Part shown: positions 9,590 to 19,465 of the stretch, piece by piece
Position numbering within the stretch: the first letter of the stretch is position 1
How the letters are laid out: every line of letters starts with the position of its first letter
NCBI GenBank assembly: GCA_022641835.1
Contig: CP048718.1
Location: 124,001 to 188,000, forward strand
DNA from: Petasospora fabianii
Lineage: Eukaryota; Ascomycota; Saccharomycetes; Phaffomycetales; Wickerhamomycetaceae
DNA length: 64,000 nt
Direction: 5' to 3'
Made by a program: the position numbers and the translations under genes
The notes under the pieces: generated by a model
Databases searched by the model: none
Told to the model about the DNA's origin: nothing
The model's input: the letters and a program-made list of their open reading frames with translations, nothing else

Positions 9590-10573
9590 ATGGAGTTTCT
9601 CGGTACTTTGAAAGAGTGTATTCATGACTTTTGGCCAGCAGCGCCTCAATTCACGCCCAAGGACTACCCTGACCTCACGGGGAAGTATGCCCTCGTCACA
9701 GGCACTTCTGCTGGAATTGGTTATGAAACTGCTAAGCTCCTTTTGTCGAAGAACGCCACAGTAGTAGTGGCTAACAGAAATAGGGCCAAGACAGAGGTTA
9801 CCTTGAATAAGATGAGACATGAGCTCATCAGGGAAAATGCTTGCTTCACATCTGAGGACCTCGACAAGAGGATCATCACAGTTTATCTTGATCTTTCAGA
9901 CCTCACTACTATCAAATCAGGTATCGCTGGCCTCAATGATAAGGTTCCACATCTTGACATCACCATCTTCAACGCTGGTGTGATGCTTCCACCTCCAAAC
10001 TCTCTCACAAAGCAAGGCTACGAACTCCAGTTCGGTGCAAATGTTATGGGACACCACTGTCTTTTGAAATTGTTGGACCCACTCATCTTGAAGGCCCAAA
10101 GCCCAAGAGTGGTCTTTTTGACTTCCCTCGCACACAGGCGATCACCATCCAATGGAGGTCTTACATGGGACTTTAGGGCCAATGATGCGAAGAGAGTCAA
10201 TTCCGTTGCCTCGTATGGCCAATCAAAAGTTTCCACTTTGTACCAGTCATACATATATGGCCAGAAATACAAAGATCAAGGTGTGATATCTCTTCCAGTA
10301 CACCCTGGTCTTTTACAATCAGAGCTTTGGAGAGACGTTCCGTCTTTCATAAGAACGGTTGCCTTCTTGTTCCTATCACCACCTGTATATGGTGCTTACA
10401 CCGAGCTGTTTGCTGCTCTTCATCCAAACATCACAACAAAGGACTCTGGGAGATACATTGGTCCATGGGGTGTGTTCAGACCAATTAGACGTGATATAGA
10501 GAAGGGTTGCACGGATGGTACTGCCCTAAAGCTGTGGGATTACCTAGATGATGCTGTTAAAGAGTATTTGTAA
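9590..10573 (+). CDS. Short-chain dehydrogenase/reductase, tandem copy 2
   Basis: The product has 327 residues, the same length as copy 1, with no indel between the coding regions (constant offset 1427). The ATG at 9590 aligns with the start of copy 1; the frame upstream of it has no ATG. SDR motifs are the same: TGTSAGIG, NAG and YGQSK. A substitution near the catalytic serine gives SLAHRR here against SLAYRR in copy 1. The middle of the N-terminal half (residues about 53-115) carries most of the differences. Role: an oxidoreductase of unknown substrate. Confidence 0.85.
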   Translation: MEFLGTLKECIHDFWPAAPQFTPKDYPDLTGKYALVTGTSAGIGYETAKLLLSKNATVVVANRNRAKTEVTLNKMRHELIRENACFTSEDLDKRIITVYLDLSDLTTIKSGIAGLNDKVPHLDITIFNAGVMLPPPNSLTKQGYELQFGANVMGHHCLLKLLDPLILKAQSPRVVFLTSLAHRRSPSNGGLTWDFRANDAKRVNSVASYGQSKVSTLYQSYIYGQKYKDQGVISLPVHPGLLQSELWRDVPSFIRTVAFLFLSPPVYGAYTELFAALHPNITTKDSGRYIGPWGVFRPIRRDIEKGCTDGTALKLWDYLDDAVKEYL

Positions 10574-10733
10574 TACTCATAAAGGGGCATACATTTATAT
10601 GCATATAAGAACGGACTATACATAAAAACATTCACCAAAAGGGCTTCCATTTGTAGTTATCAATAATCATTGTATATATGTTGTTGTTGTTTATAAGTGT
10701 TGTTGTCTGTATGTGTCGCCATGACAACGTACA

Positions 10734-10761
10734 ACGCGTAGTCGCGAAAGATAAAACGCGT
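10734..10761. promoter_or_regulatory. MCB/SCB-type cluster upstream of SPC42
   Basis: Two ACGCGT boxes (10734-10739 and 10756-10761) flank TCGCGAAA (10742-10749), which contains the SCB-like CGCGAAA. In yeast these bind the G1/S factors MBF and SBF. They lie about 260-285 bp upstream of SPC42, a gene expected to be needed at spindle pole body duplication. Confidence 0.55.
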
Positions 10762-11018
10762 CAGAAGATGTAAACAAATATAAAGAGACTATAACCAAAT
10801 ACACTTCAAACAAAGACTTTTAAACTACTCTTAACCGCTGTGTTCGAAATCCCTTCGGAGAGATAGTTATAGTTAATTCTGTGTTTGCCGCGCTGTGTTA
10901 CAGATTTTTGAGTCTTCAGAGCCATTCCTTCATTCTTTAACGTCGCTTCTGTTTACTTTACTACCCGCCAGCTTTACTACCAACTCAGACATCACTTCAT
11001 ACATAAGACACAGATCCA

Positions 11019-12368
11019 ATGGACTACTCTCCATCTCCAAGAAGAGTCAAGCCACAGTACGACTTTCTCGATAACTCTATCGAGGTTGGCCGTTCAGAGA
11101 AACCATTCAGAAGTTCGCCATTAAAGAACGTTTCACTTGCCGCCAACGTTGGATCTGATGGTATTCAAGACATGAAGAAGAAGTTTTATAACAAGTATTC
11201 AGATTTGAAACCTCGTGATTTCAACTCAATGAAGCCCTCAAAGACTGCTTCCAATGATACAACAGATAGAGTATTTAGAGATTTGGGTGCCAAGGTTCCA
11301 CTAGACGACGATGTTAAGATCAATTCCAACATGGTTGAAAAGATAATCAAGGAGAATAAGAAACTTAAAGATGATAAGGATTTACTTCAGAGTTATGCTC
11401 AGGGATGCAAGGAGAAATTGCTGAAGTATAAACTGCTAAGCGATGAGTTGAAAAAAGAGTTAAGTGATGTACAGAAAGAAGCACATGATCATCAGAAAAG
11501 TGCTGAGGAATGGAAGTCCAAATATGAGGAAGCACAACTCAACTACAAGGAGCTACAATTGAAACATGAATCTTTAGGGGCCAAGAACGAGGCCATGAAG
11601 TCCAAATATGAAGCTTTGAAATCCAGTAACACCAAGGAGCCATTGAGGGTTGGTAAAGACCAAGAGCCTCCAAAGAGTCCAGTCTTCAACTTTAATTCCA
11701 ATAACACAGAAGATATATTTGCCAATCTGTTGTCATCACATGAAATGTCGAATCAGCAGGGGTCTAACCAAACAGATCCTGGTCTGCAAAAAGTTGAGTC
11801 CATAATTGGTGAGCATATTGGATCTATCAAGAAAGATATTGAGACATTGAAAACTTTGATGTCACATATGAAAAATGATCAAGTGGCAGAGCCAGTTGAG
11901 AACGCTACTACACCTCAAGCGCCAGTGGAAAGAGAACATTCCGCTGAACCAAAGTTAGTTAAAGAGGATGAATGGATCATGAAGGAGACTTTTGAACTCA
12001 ATGAATTGCAGAATGAAGTCAAAAGACTGTACAATAAGTTGAATATGAGAGAGGAGAATCTGAGGAAAAAAAATGATTTAAAGAGACAGCTTCTGGAGTT
12101 AAGTTCACTGTTGGAACGTGCTGATGAAGCACCTCCAAAGAAGACGAGATCCTCTCCAATCGGTTCACCACTAAAGGAGAACCAATCTTTGAATCAGAAG
12201 GTGACGCCGACTGACGATGATGCATGCACTAAGAACATTGTTGACGACTCACATGATATACATTGTCAAAGATGTCGTAAAGCGAGAGAAACGGCTCACA
12301 ATTCACAGGATAATCATACCGATGAGCCTGCACACTTCCACATTGACGGTGTGAAGTGGTATGTATAG
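11019..12368 (+). CDS. SPC42: Spindle pole body protein Spc42
   Basis: The product has 449 residues. It starts MDYSPSPRR, similar to Spc42 MNGSPTPKR. A long coiled coil covers about residues 105-205. A second helix follows (DIETLKTLM), then a third segment with LRKKNDLKRQLLELSSLLE, matching Spc42 LRKLSLNNQLQELQSMM. Near the end CQRCRKA aligns with Spc42 CLECSND. Spc42 forms the crystalline central plaque of the spindle pole body. It is longer than S. cerevisiae Spc42 (363). The upstream cell-cycle boxes agree with the call. Another coiled-coil spindle protein is possible but less likely. Confidence 0.78.
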   Translation: MDYSPSPRRVKPQYDFLDNSIEVGRSEKPFRSSPLKNVSLAANVGSDGIQDMKKKFYNKYSDLKPRDFNSMKPSKTASNDTTDRVFRDLGAKVPLDDDVKINSNMVEKIIKENKKLKDDKDLLQSYAQGCKEKLLKYKLLSDELKKELSDVQKEAHDHQKSAEEWKSKYEEAQLNYKELQLKHESLGAKNEAMKSKYEALKSSNTKEPLRVGKDQEPPKSPVFNFNSNNTEDIFANLLSSHEMSNQQGSNQTDPGLQKVESIIGEHIGSIKKDIETLKTLMSHMKNDQVAEPVENATTPQAPVEREHSAEPKLVKEDEWIMKETFELNELQNEVKRLYNKLNMREENLRKKNDLKRQLLELSSLLERADEAPPKKTRSSPIGSPLKENQSLNQKVTPTDDDACTKNIVDDSHDIHCQRCRKARETAHNSQDNHTDEPAHFHIDGVKWYV

Positions 12369-12588
12369 TATTCTACTGATGATTAATGTCTGGATATACC
12401 ATTTGGTACAATCCTTAACATACGAGACCTTCGTGTCTGTGCTCGTTTAAAGATGTTCGTTTAGCATTCGCGGTCTCCTTTTTTTTTTTTTCTTTGGTTC
12501 AAATATTCTTGATAAACAACAATAACGAACCATATTCAACTTTTCCATAAACACTGTTGAAATAGACACTCCACCCGGGAATTATACC

Positions 12589-14196
12589 ATGGCCACTGCC
12601 CTGCAATTCCTTAGTCAGAACATCTCGTCGCTTGACGCGCCGGTTCTTGCCTCTCTTCAAGCCGAGCCACTCTCCTATGTCAAGGAGTTCGTCGCTTCAC
12701 TTTCTTGGTGGAAAGTCTTCTTCACTTTTGTCGCTTTAGGTCTCGTTTATGATCAAGTTGCTTACCAAATCTATAAGGGTAACATTGCTGGTCCTAAATT
12801 TAAAGTCTGGCCAATCATTGGTCCTTTCATGGAGTCTCTTGACCCAAAGTTTGAAGAATATAAGGCTAAATGGGCTTCTGGACCTCTCTCTTGTGTCTCT
12901 GTCTTCCATAAATTTGTTGTCATTGCCAGTGAGAGAGACCTTGCTAGAAAGATCTTCCAATCTCCACAGTACGTGAAACCATGTGTCGTTGACGTTGCCG
13001 TTAAGATTCTTAGACCAACAAACTGGGTCTTCCTCGATGGTCAGGCTCATGTTGATTATAGAAAGGGTCTCAACGGTCTCTTCACAAGACAGGCCCTTAG
13101 TGAATACATCCCAACATTGGAAGTTGTCATGGATGACTACTTGAAGCATTTCAAGGAGTTCACCGCTGATGGTCCAAAAGTTTTCTTCCCAGAGTTTAGA
13201 GAAATGATGTGTGCCTTGTCTTTGAAGGCCTTCTGTGGTGACTATATCTCTAAAGATCAGATTAAGAAGATTGCAGATGACTACTACTTGGTTACCTCGG
13301 CTCTTGAACTTGTTAACTTCCCAATCATCTTGCCATATACAAAGACATGGTATGGTAAAGTTACTGCTGATATGGTTATGAAGATTTTCGCTGATTGTGC
13401 TGCTGCTGCTAAGGAACACATCAAGGCTGGTGGTGAAACCACTTGTGTTATGGATAAATGGATCAAGGCCATGATGGATGCTAAGAAGGAGAAAGAGCTT
13501 AACCCAGAGAAGAAATTGAGTCTTCGTGAGTTCTCTAATAAGGAGATTTCTGAAGCCATTTTCACTTTCTTGTTTGCCTCTCAGGATGCATCTTCATCTC
13601 TTGCTTGTTGGATCTTCCAAATTGTCGCTGACCGTCCAGATGTTGCTAAGAAGATTAGAGAAGAGCAGCTTGCAGTTCGTGGTGGTGATGCTAACGTGCC
13701 GTTGACTATGGAACTCATTGATAAGATGGTTTACACTAATATGGTTGTTAAGGAGACCTTAAGATACAGACCACCAGTTATCATGGTTCCATATGTTGTT
13801 AAGAAGTCATTCCCTGTTAGTGAAGGATACTCTGCTCCAAAGGGTTCTATGTTGATTCCAACTCTTTACCCAGCTCTTCATGATCCAGAAGTTTATGAAA
13901 ACCCAGATGAATTCATTCCAGAACGTTGGGAGGAAGGTTCTAAGGCTAATGAAGCTAAGAAAAATTGGTTGGTCTTTGGTACAGGTCCACATGTCTGTTT
14001 GGGTCAGACTTATGTCTACACCACTTTCACAGGTTTACTCGGTAAGGCTCTCATGTTCAACGATTTGCATCATGAGGTTACTCCATTGTCCGAAGAGATT
14101 AAAGTGTTTGCTACTATCTTCCCAAAGGATGATGTCATTCTTAGCTGGAAGGCTAGAGATCCACATGCACCAACTGAGGTCCCAACTGAGGCTTAG
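12589..14196 (+). CDS. ERG5: Sterol C-22 desaturase, cytochrome P450 CYP61 (Erg5)
   Basis: The product has 535 residues, the usual Erg5 length. An N-terminal membrane anchor lies at about residues 43-60 (VFFTFVALGLVYDQVAYQIYKG). The I-helix region reads FLFASQDASSS, the ExxR helix is KETLRYRPP, and the heme loop FGTGPHVCLG places the axial cysteine at residue 470. Erg5 introduces the C22-23 double bond late in ergosterol synthesis in the endoplasmic reticulum. Codon use is strongly biased, as expected for high expression. ERG10, the first enzyme of the pathway, lies at 39-40 kb. Confidence 0.95.
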   Translation: MATALQFLSQNISSLDAPVLASLQAEPLSYVKEFVASLSWWKVFFTFVALGLVYDQVAYQIYKGNIAGPKFKVWPIIGPFMESLDPKFEEYKAKWASGPLSCVSVFHKFVVIASERDLARKIFQSPQYVKPCVVDVAVKILRPTNWVFLDGQAHVDYRKGLNGLFTRQALSEYIPTLEVVMDDYLKHFKEFTADGPKVFFPEFREMMCALSLKAFCGDYISKDQIKKIADDYYLVTSALELVNFPIILPYTKTWYGKVTADMVMKIFADCAAAAKEHIKAGGETTCVMDKWIKAMMDAKKEKELNPEKKLSLREFSNKEISEAIFTFLFASQDASSSLACWIFQIVADRPDVAKKIREEQLAVRGGDANVPLTMELIDKMVYTNMVVKETLRYRPPVIMVPYVVKKSFPVSEGYSAPKGSMLIPTLYPALHDPEVYENPDEFIPERWEEGSKANEAKKNWLVFGTGPHVCLGQTYVYTTFTGLLGKALMFNDLHHEVTPLSEEIKVFATIFPKDDVILSWKARDPHAPTEVPTEA

Positions 14197-14564
14197 CTTC
14201 ACATGACCATAAAGACCCTTTCCCATATACAATGAACTCTTATCCACTTCCATCAAGCTAATACATCCACATCTACAAAGAATCAGCTTGTCCCCATACA
14301 AATACAAACACTGATCTACTCATACACAGTTTTTCATTTCATCTCTTGTCCTCTTTCCTTCTCTTTTTGTCTAATAGGACCAGACCTTTATTTATTATAG
14401 GACCACTATTGTCTAGTGCATTATCTCTTGTCTACATTAGTGAGTCCCCTTGTTTAATAAGCTGCTTGAATTACGGTTTTCTTACATAGTTCAAGTGAAC
14501 ACATAACGGTATACAATAGAGAGCATTAATTCGTAGTATTGTAAAACACTTTGCATGCATTAGA
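14197..14564. other. ERG5-MPP10 convergent intergenic region
   Basis: The interval lies between two 3' ends. It is T-rich after ERG5 (14330-14380), with no ORF, RNA gene or strong repeat visible. Confidence 0.6.
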
Positions 14565-15867
14565 TCAAAGCTTCAATCCAGAAGTTCCCTGTTGGATCTT
14601 ATCCTTCTTTACATTACCTGCAACATCTCTTCTCTGACCTTTGTTATCGATAACAGTAACGTTTTTAGCCTTGGACAACGTATCCATAACATCTTGTTTC
14701 TTAGACTTCTTCTTCTGTGCTGCATCTCTTTCAAATGCATCTCTAGCTCTTTTTCTCTTATTAGCTCTTCTCATTCTCTGTTTATCCTCTCTTGACAACT
14801 CATCTCTTGAGAATACAGTACCAGACTTGAGTTGGATCTCCTTCGAATCAGCAGAGTTAGAAGCCTTGTAAATCTCTTGTGGTGCCAATGTCGAGGCAGA
14901 TGATTGTGTTAATGGTTGAGCATCCTCCATTGTGATAGTTGGGGCATTAACCTTGATATCAATGGCCTTCTGTGCTGGTTTTGGAATGAAGTGAGCAGAA
15001 CTTAGTGCATCAAGCTTATAAGAGAGAGATTTAAACATGTCTTTAATCTCATCATGAGCCTTTTGAAGCTCTTCCGAAAAAGCATTCTCTGATTGATCAC
15101 CTTTATACTCATCTTCATACAATTCGGCAAGAGATTTTGATGATTTCTGATCACTAAGTTCGAAAGATGATGATGATCTGAAGTTTGTAACATCTGTAAT
15201 GACCCTTCTTGGAAGATCATCAAAGTTTGCCTCTTTGATTCTTTTTCTAATCATCTCTTCTAATGATTCTGTTACTTCTTTTGTTATAACAGGAACTGGC
15301 TTGGCTGTACGTTCAAACTCCAATTCTTCATCTAAGAGGGCATCTTGTGGTCTATCTTTAGCCTTAGCTTCACCTTTCATAGCCCATTTCTTTTCAGCAA
15401 TGGCTTCTTTCTCAAGTTTAGCAATTTCTTGTTGAATTTGGAGTTGTTGACGTTCAAAACTCGAAAGATTCTTCTCTGGTTTAACTTCTTCTTCTTCTTT
15501 TTCTTGTGGTTCATCTTCATCAGCAAAGAGATCCATCATTGCTGACTTCATTCCATCATCAAAGTCATCTTCATTTAACGAACCTTCTTTAAGTTTCTTT
15601 TCTTTCTTTGATAAAGGTTTCTTCTGTTTCACCTCTTTCTTCTTATTTGAAGGCTTACCAAAGAAATCATCATAGTATGCAACTTCTTCATCTTCAGATT
15701 CACCAAGATCACCAAAGTAATCAATTTCATCATCATCATCATTGAGACCAGTATCTTCTGATGTCATTTTGTTGAAATCATCGATGGAGAAGAACTCATC
15801 ATTAAGACCAAACTTGTCCTTCTTGAACTTTGGTGTGTTGTCGTCATCATCATCTTCTTCTTGTTGC

Positions 15868-15899
<32 letters not shown>

Positions 15900-16370
15900 T
15901 TGCCCACTCTCAAGATCCTCTTCAACGTAATCATCAATGAGTGGACCATTAGGATCAAAGTCTTCAATTTCTGAATCCTCTTCACCTTCTGGGAATGTTG
16001 GATTCTCTTCATCTTCCTCACTGTCTTCCTCACTCTCTTGATCATCTTGTTCATCTTGTTCATCATGATCATCAGAGATATCCTCCTCAGAGATCTCTTC
16101 CAAATCAGTCAATTTAGTTCCATATGATTCTTTCAGTGTTGGAATCTTTTCAAAAAGCAATGACTCAGTAACAGACTCTAAGATAATCTTCGTTTGAGGC
16201 CAAACTTGTGAGGCATCCAGTCCTTCAACGTAAATCTCATCAAGAACAGAGTTACCCTTAGTGATTGGGTCAAAAAGGGATTTAACAAGTTGAAGAACGT
16301 CTGATGAGTCGACAGAACCTTCGAGAAGACAAGTTGGATCCGTTTGTAATGTATTGATCGGATCAGACAT
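14565..16370 (-). CDS. MPP10: U3 snoRNP protein Mpp10
   Basis: The product has 601 residues. The layout is that of Mpp10: an acidic N-terminal half with long Asp/Glu runs, DDDDEIDYFGDLGES, the conserved EEMIRKRIKEANFDDLPRR, the SSFELSDQKSSKSLAELYEDEY segment, and a basic C-terminus (RMRRANKRKRARDAFERD). Mpp10 joins Imp3 and Imp4 in the small-subunit processome for 18S rRNA cleavage in the nucleolus. The Asp runs are encoded by GAT repeats. Confidence 0.93.
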
Positions 16371-16763
16371 AGTTTCAATGGTGTTTTAAGTGTATTTATC
16401 ACTAAATCTAAAGTAGTAAAGTGATGAGATGAGCCTTAAAAAAATTTGTGCCTTAATAGAAAAAAGCGGTAGGGGCACGTACCCAATAGGGACTTAATAG
16501 AGATAAATTTGGTTAATCAACTATTGAATAAATGAGTAGTTATTTGTTTATACTATGAGATAGTGGTTTTATTAGTGTATTAGGTATATATTTATGCCCT
16601 GAAGCTCTTTTTTAGGGGGTTTTAGGGGTAAAGGGAAGGTTAATCATCGCATTCAAGACTACACTAGACTCTACTTAGTTATCTTCTCTTAAATCAGTTC
16701 TATTGATTCTAATGAACATTCAATCAATCCAATAACATCATATGAGATAATCATATGAGATAA
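16371..16763. promoter_or_regulatory. MPP10 upstream region
   Basis: It carries a GGGGCACGTACCC box near 16473, about 100 bp upstream of MPP10, and a short tandem duplication of ATCATATGAGATA at about 16737-16764. No gene is visible. Confidence 0.4.
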
Positions 16764-17417
16764 TCAAAACACAACATCACTTCTAACAACCCATTTTTCA
16801 CCAGAATCAACTTTCATTGCTTCATGTTCCAAACAATCATCACCATGTTTATGTAAACAAATTAACCCTTTAACAGGTGTTACTATGATCTTTTCTTTAT
16901 CATCATAGAAAACAGATTCACCACCGTTTAATCCTTCTTTTGTGCCTGTTAAGTAAAGTAATACAGTCCATTTAGTAACACCTTTAGGTACAAAAGTCAT
17001 AACACTTTCATCAACATGTTTACCAAAATATTGACCTGGACCATATCGATAGATTCTTATATTTGGATTAAGACCTTTTGCAGTTTGGAACTCATCATAA
17101 AGATCCGGGTCTTGAAGTATGATTGGTCTTAATGTGTTCCACATGTTCTGTGCAGCTTGTGGATCTTCGATACTGATTCTATCATTGACTCTAGCAGCAT
17201 ATAATCGGGATTTCAAGAGTGGAGTAGTCTCAAGTGTTAGATTCTTAAGTTGAGAGAGAAGCTGTGAGGAGAAATTAGGTGAATAAAAGTGGTTAATGGT
17301 AAGGATTTGTGGATGATGATGAATGATTGATGGTGATGGATCACTTGGTTGACGAGTGAAGTATAATGAGGTTGGTACTTTCACCAGTGAAGCTTTTGTT
17401 TGTGTCTTCTTAGCCAT
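16764..17417 (-). CDS. 2-oxoglutarate/Fe(II)-dependent dioxygenase
   Basis: The product has 217 residues. The C-terminal half is a prolyl-4-hydroxylase-like double-stranded beta-helix. YGPGQYFGKHVDES supplies the HxD pair (His134, Asp136). CLEHEA supplies the distal His198. Arg212 in WVVRSD is placed to bind 2-oxoglutarate. NGGESVFY is the usual strand between them. The N-terminus is short and lysine-rich, with no signal peptide or membrane span, so the enzyme is likely cytosolic or nuclear. The substrate is unknown. I do not recall a direct S. cerevisiae counterpart. Confidence 0.8.
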   Translation of the reverse strand: MAKKTQTKASLVKVPTSLYFTRQPSDPSPSIIHHHPQILTINHFYSPNFSSQLLSQLKNLTLETTPLLKSRLYAARVNDRISIEDPQAAQNMWNTLRPIILQDPDLYDEFQTAKGLNPNIRIYRYGPGQYFGKHVDESVMTFVPKGVTKWTVLLYLTGTKEGLNGGESVFYDDKEKIIVTPVKGLICLHKHGDDCLEHEAMKVDSGEKWVVRSDVVF

Positions 17418-17694
17418 GTCAGAGGGTTAGACTCTCCAATATAGGAAGGTGATATAAGATAGTCAGATAGTCATAGTCAGAGTCTCTAAGTAAGAGATAG
17501 TTTATCATTTGATACTCAGGTTTCCTGAGGGTGTTCGGGTGTTGTGATGAAGATGATAAGTACACAATATATAGTAGATCTATAGTCTATATAAGCAGAT
17601 ATATAGTCTATATAAGTGATGTTTATGTATCTACATCATCTAAATGACAATTAAATGCTTATTAGTTCGTTCATTCGTTCATAACAGCTCAAAG

Positions 17695-18495
17695 CTAAAG
17701 AGTTGTGCTTTGCATACCCTTCTCAACACTTCTTTCTTCAACTTTGTCCAATACTTGCTTTGCAATAGGTTTGAAGACATTATGCATCTTAGTCTCATTA
17801 TACTTTGTAGAGATAGTTTGACTTTCGACAATATCAACAAAAGCTGGATCAATGGGTACTTTACCTAATAATGTTATACCAAGTTCAGAACAAAGCTTTT
17901 CACCACCACCAGATGAGAAAACATCTGTACAATCATCACAATGTGGACATGTAAATCCACTCATATTCTCAACAACTCCTAAGATGTCAAATTTAACCTT
18001 ATTACAGAAATTTATCTCCTTTTTAACATCATTAATGGCAACCATTTGTGGTGTAGTGACAATAACAGCACCATCAACGGTTTGAAGTTCTTCTGCCAAG
18101 GCAATATGTTCATCTCCTGTTCCAGGTGGTGTATCAATGATTAAGTAATCCAAATGATCACCCCAATTTGTATCTCTAAGGAATTGTTGAACCATACCAG
18201 TTTTCTTTGCACCTCTCCAAACAACACTATTACCTCTATCACCAAGTAAGAACCCAATACTCATAACTTTTAAATTAGGTAATGCCTGAACAGGCAACCA
18301 ACCCTGGGTAGATTGAAACACTTTGTTACCTTCAACACCAAACATTCGGGGTAGTGAAGGTCCAGTGAGGTCAAGATCTAATACACCAACTGAATGATGT
18401 TCAGATAGTTGAAGTGCAAGTTGTAAAGTTATGGAGGATTTCCCAACGCCTCCTTTGCCTGATAAAACAAGAATCGTATGATCTATGGTGGTCAT
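17695..18495 (-). CDS. CFD1: Cytosolic Fe-S scaffold P-loop ATPase Cfd1
   Basis: The product has 266 residues from the ATG at 18495; the frame upstream has no ATG. The deviant Walker A GKGGVGKS lies at residues 13-20, DLDLTGPS follows, and [12 protein letters not shown] is switch II. CPHC (Cys183, Cys186) binds the bridging cluster. The N-terminal four-cysteine extension of Nbp35 is missing, which points to Cfd1. Cfd1 and Nbp35 form the scaffold of the cytosolic iron-sulfur assembly pathway. MET18, a targeting factor of the same pathway, lies at 52.8 kb. Confidence 0.9.
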   Translation of the reverse strand: MTTIDHTILVLSGKGGVGKSSITLQLALQLSEHHSVGVLDLDLTGPSLPRMFGVEGNKVFQSTQGWLPVQALPNLKVMSIGFLLGDRGNSVVWRGAKKTGMVQQFLRDTNWGDHLDYLIIDTPPGTGDEHIALAEELQTVDGAVIVTTPQMVAINDVKKEINFCNKVKFDILGVVENMSGFTCPHCDDCTDVFSSGGGEKLCSELGITLLGKVPIDPAFVDIVESQTISTKYNETKMHNVFKPIAKQVLDKVEERSVEKGMQSTTL

Positions 18496-19465
18496 AGTCA
18501 AGTATGTAGCTAGTGTACTGGAGATAAGAGATAGAGAGATGAAGATAAAGATATAGATATATGTCTATTTGTCATTGTCATGGTGATGACTTATTTATTT
18601 TCGCGTGGTCCGGGTAACCCTTTTTTAGACTGGTTGTAAATAACATGTTTATCTAATTAATGGTCTTCTACAGCATAAGCTGAATCTTTATTAGTGTATA
18701 CGTCATCCTTTTATAGTACAAAGCTTCATGATGAACTTCCAAAGGATGCTTATTAACATAAGCTGATCAGCAGATCAATGCACTCAGTTGAGAAGATGAG
18801 AGTAGGACCTTCCCATAATCTTCTCTTGTACATCATTAGTTATTACTATATTAAAACACTCATTGTGCTAGTTATATTGTGAAAGTATGCTCTATGATGA
18901 AAGAATAGCTAACCTTAAGGGTTACACTTATACCAATCACTACTATAAACAACCACTATAAAACAACCATAAAGAAATAAAGACCCCATAACATGCTCAC
19001 CTGGTTTTGTCTTTTGCTTGTTGGTGTATCAATTTGTCTTGCTGCATATAGAGAATGTCATTGATGAAGAGAGAGGTGTTGTCTTGCTAGTACTGTGAAC
19101 TTTGTTCATTGTTGGTAGTAGTACTGTATAGTACTGTGTATTGTGCAGTGTCCATTGAGCTATAAATTTGGAGGATGAGAAGATAACATTCATTATTAAT
19201 ATAACATAACTTAATCTACTCACTAAAGCACCCTAGCACAATCATTTCTTTTACCCCATTAACATATCCGTTAGAATGTCTTCCTTATACCTTTAGTGCC
19301 CCTACCATTATTACATAATGGTAAGCGCAACATTATCACCGCGAACTCGTTTTATTTCCCACTTTTGATTTCTTCTTTTTCTGATTTAAGACAAAAGAGT
19401 TCGTTAATCAACTCCTTTAACTTGCCACCATTACTCTTCAACACAGTGTCTCTATCTATACCAAC
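18496..19465. other. CFD1-STS1 divergent intergenic region, 970 bp
   Basis: Near CFD1 a TCGCG core (18601) and a Reb1-like CGGGTAA (18611-18617) lie about 105-120 bp upstream of the ATG. The rest is AT-rich and has no convincing ORF. ATGATGA and CTGA near 18727-18775 hint at a box C/D RNA but do not form a full gene. Confidence 0.45.

Noticed and set aside
10838-10852. GTTCGAAATCCC as a tRNA B box
   Set aside because: No T-stem pairing, no A box and no acceptor stem could be found around it.
18725-18790. ATGATGA/CTGA as a box C/D snoRNA and GATCAGCAG as a U6 fragment
   Set aside because: No terminal stem or C'/D' boxes at proper spacing; the U6 ACAGAGA box is absent.
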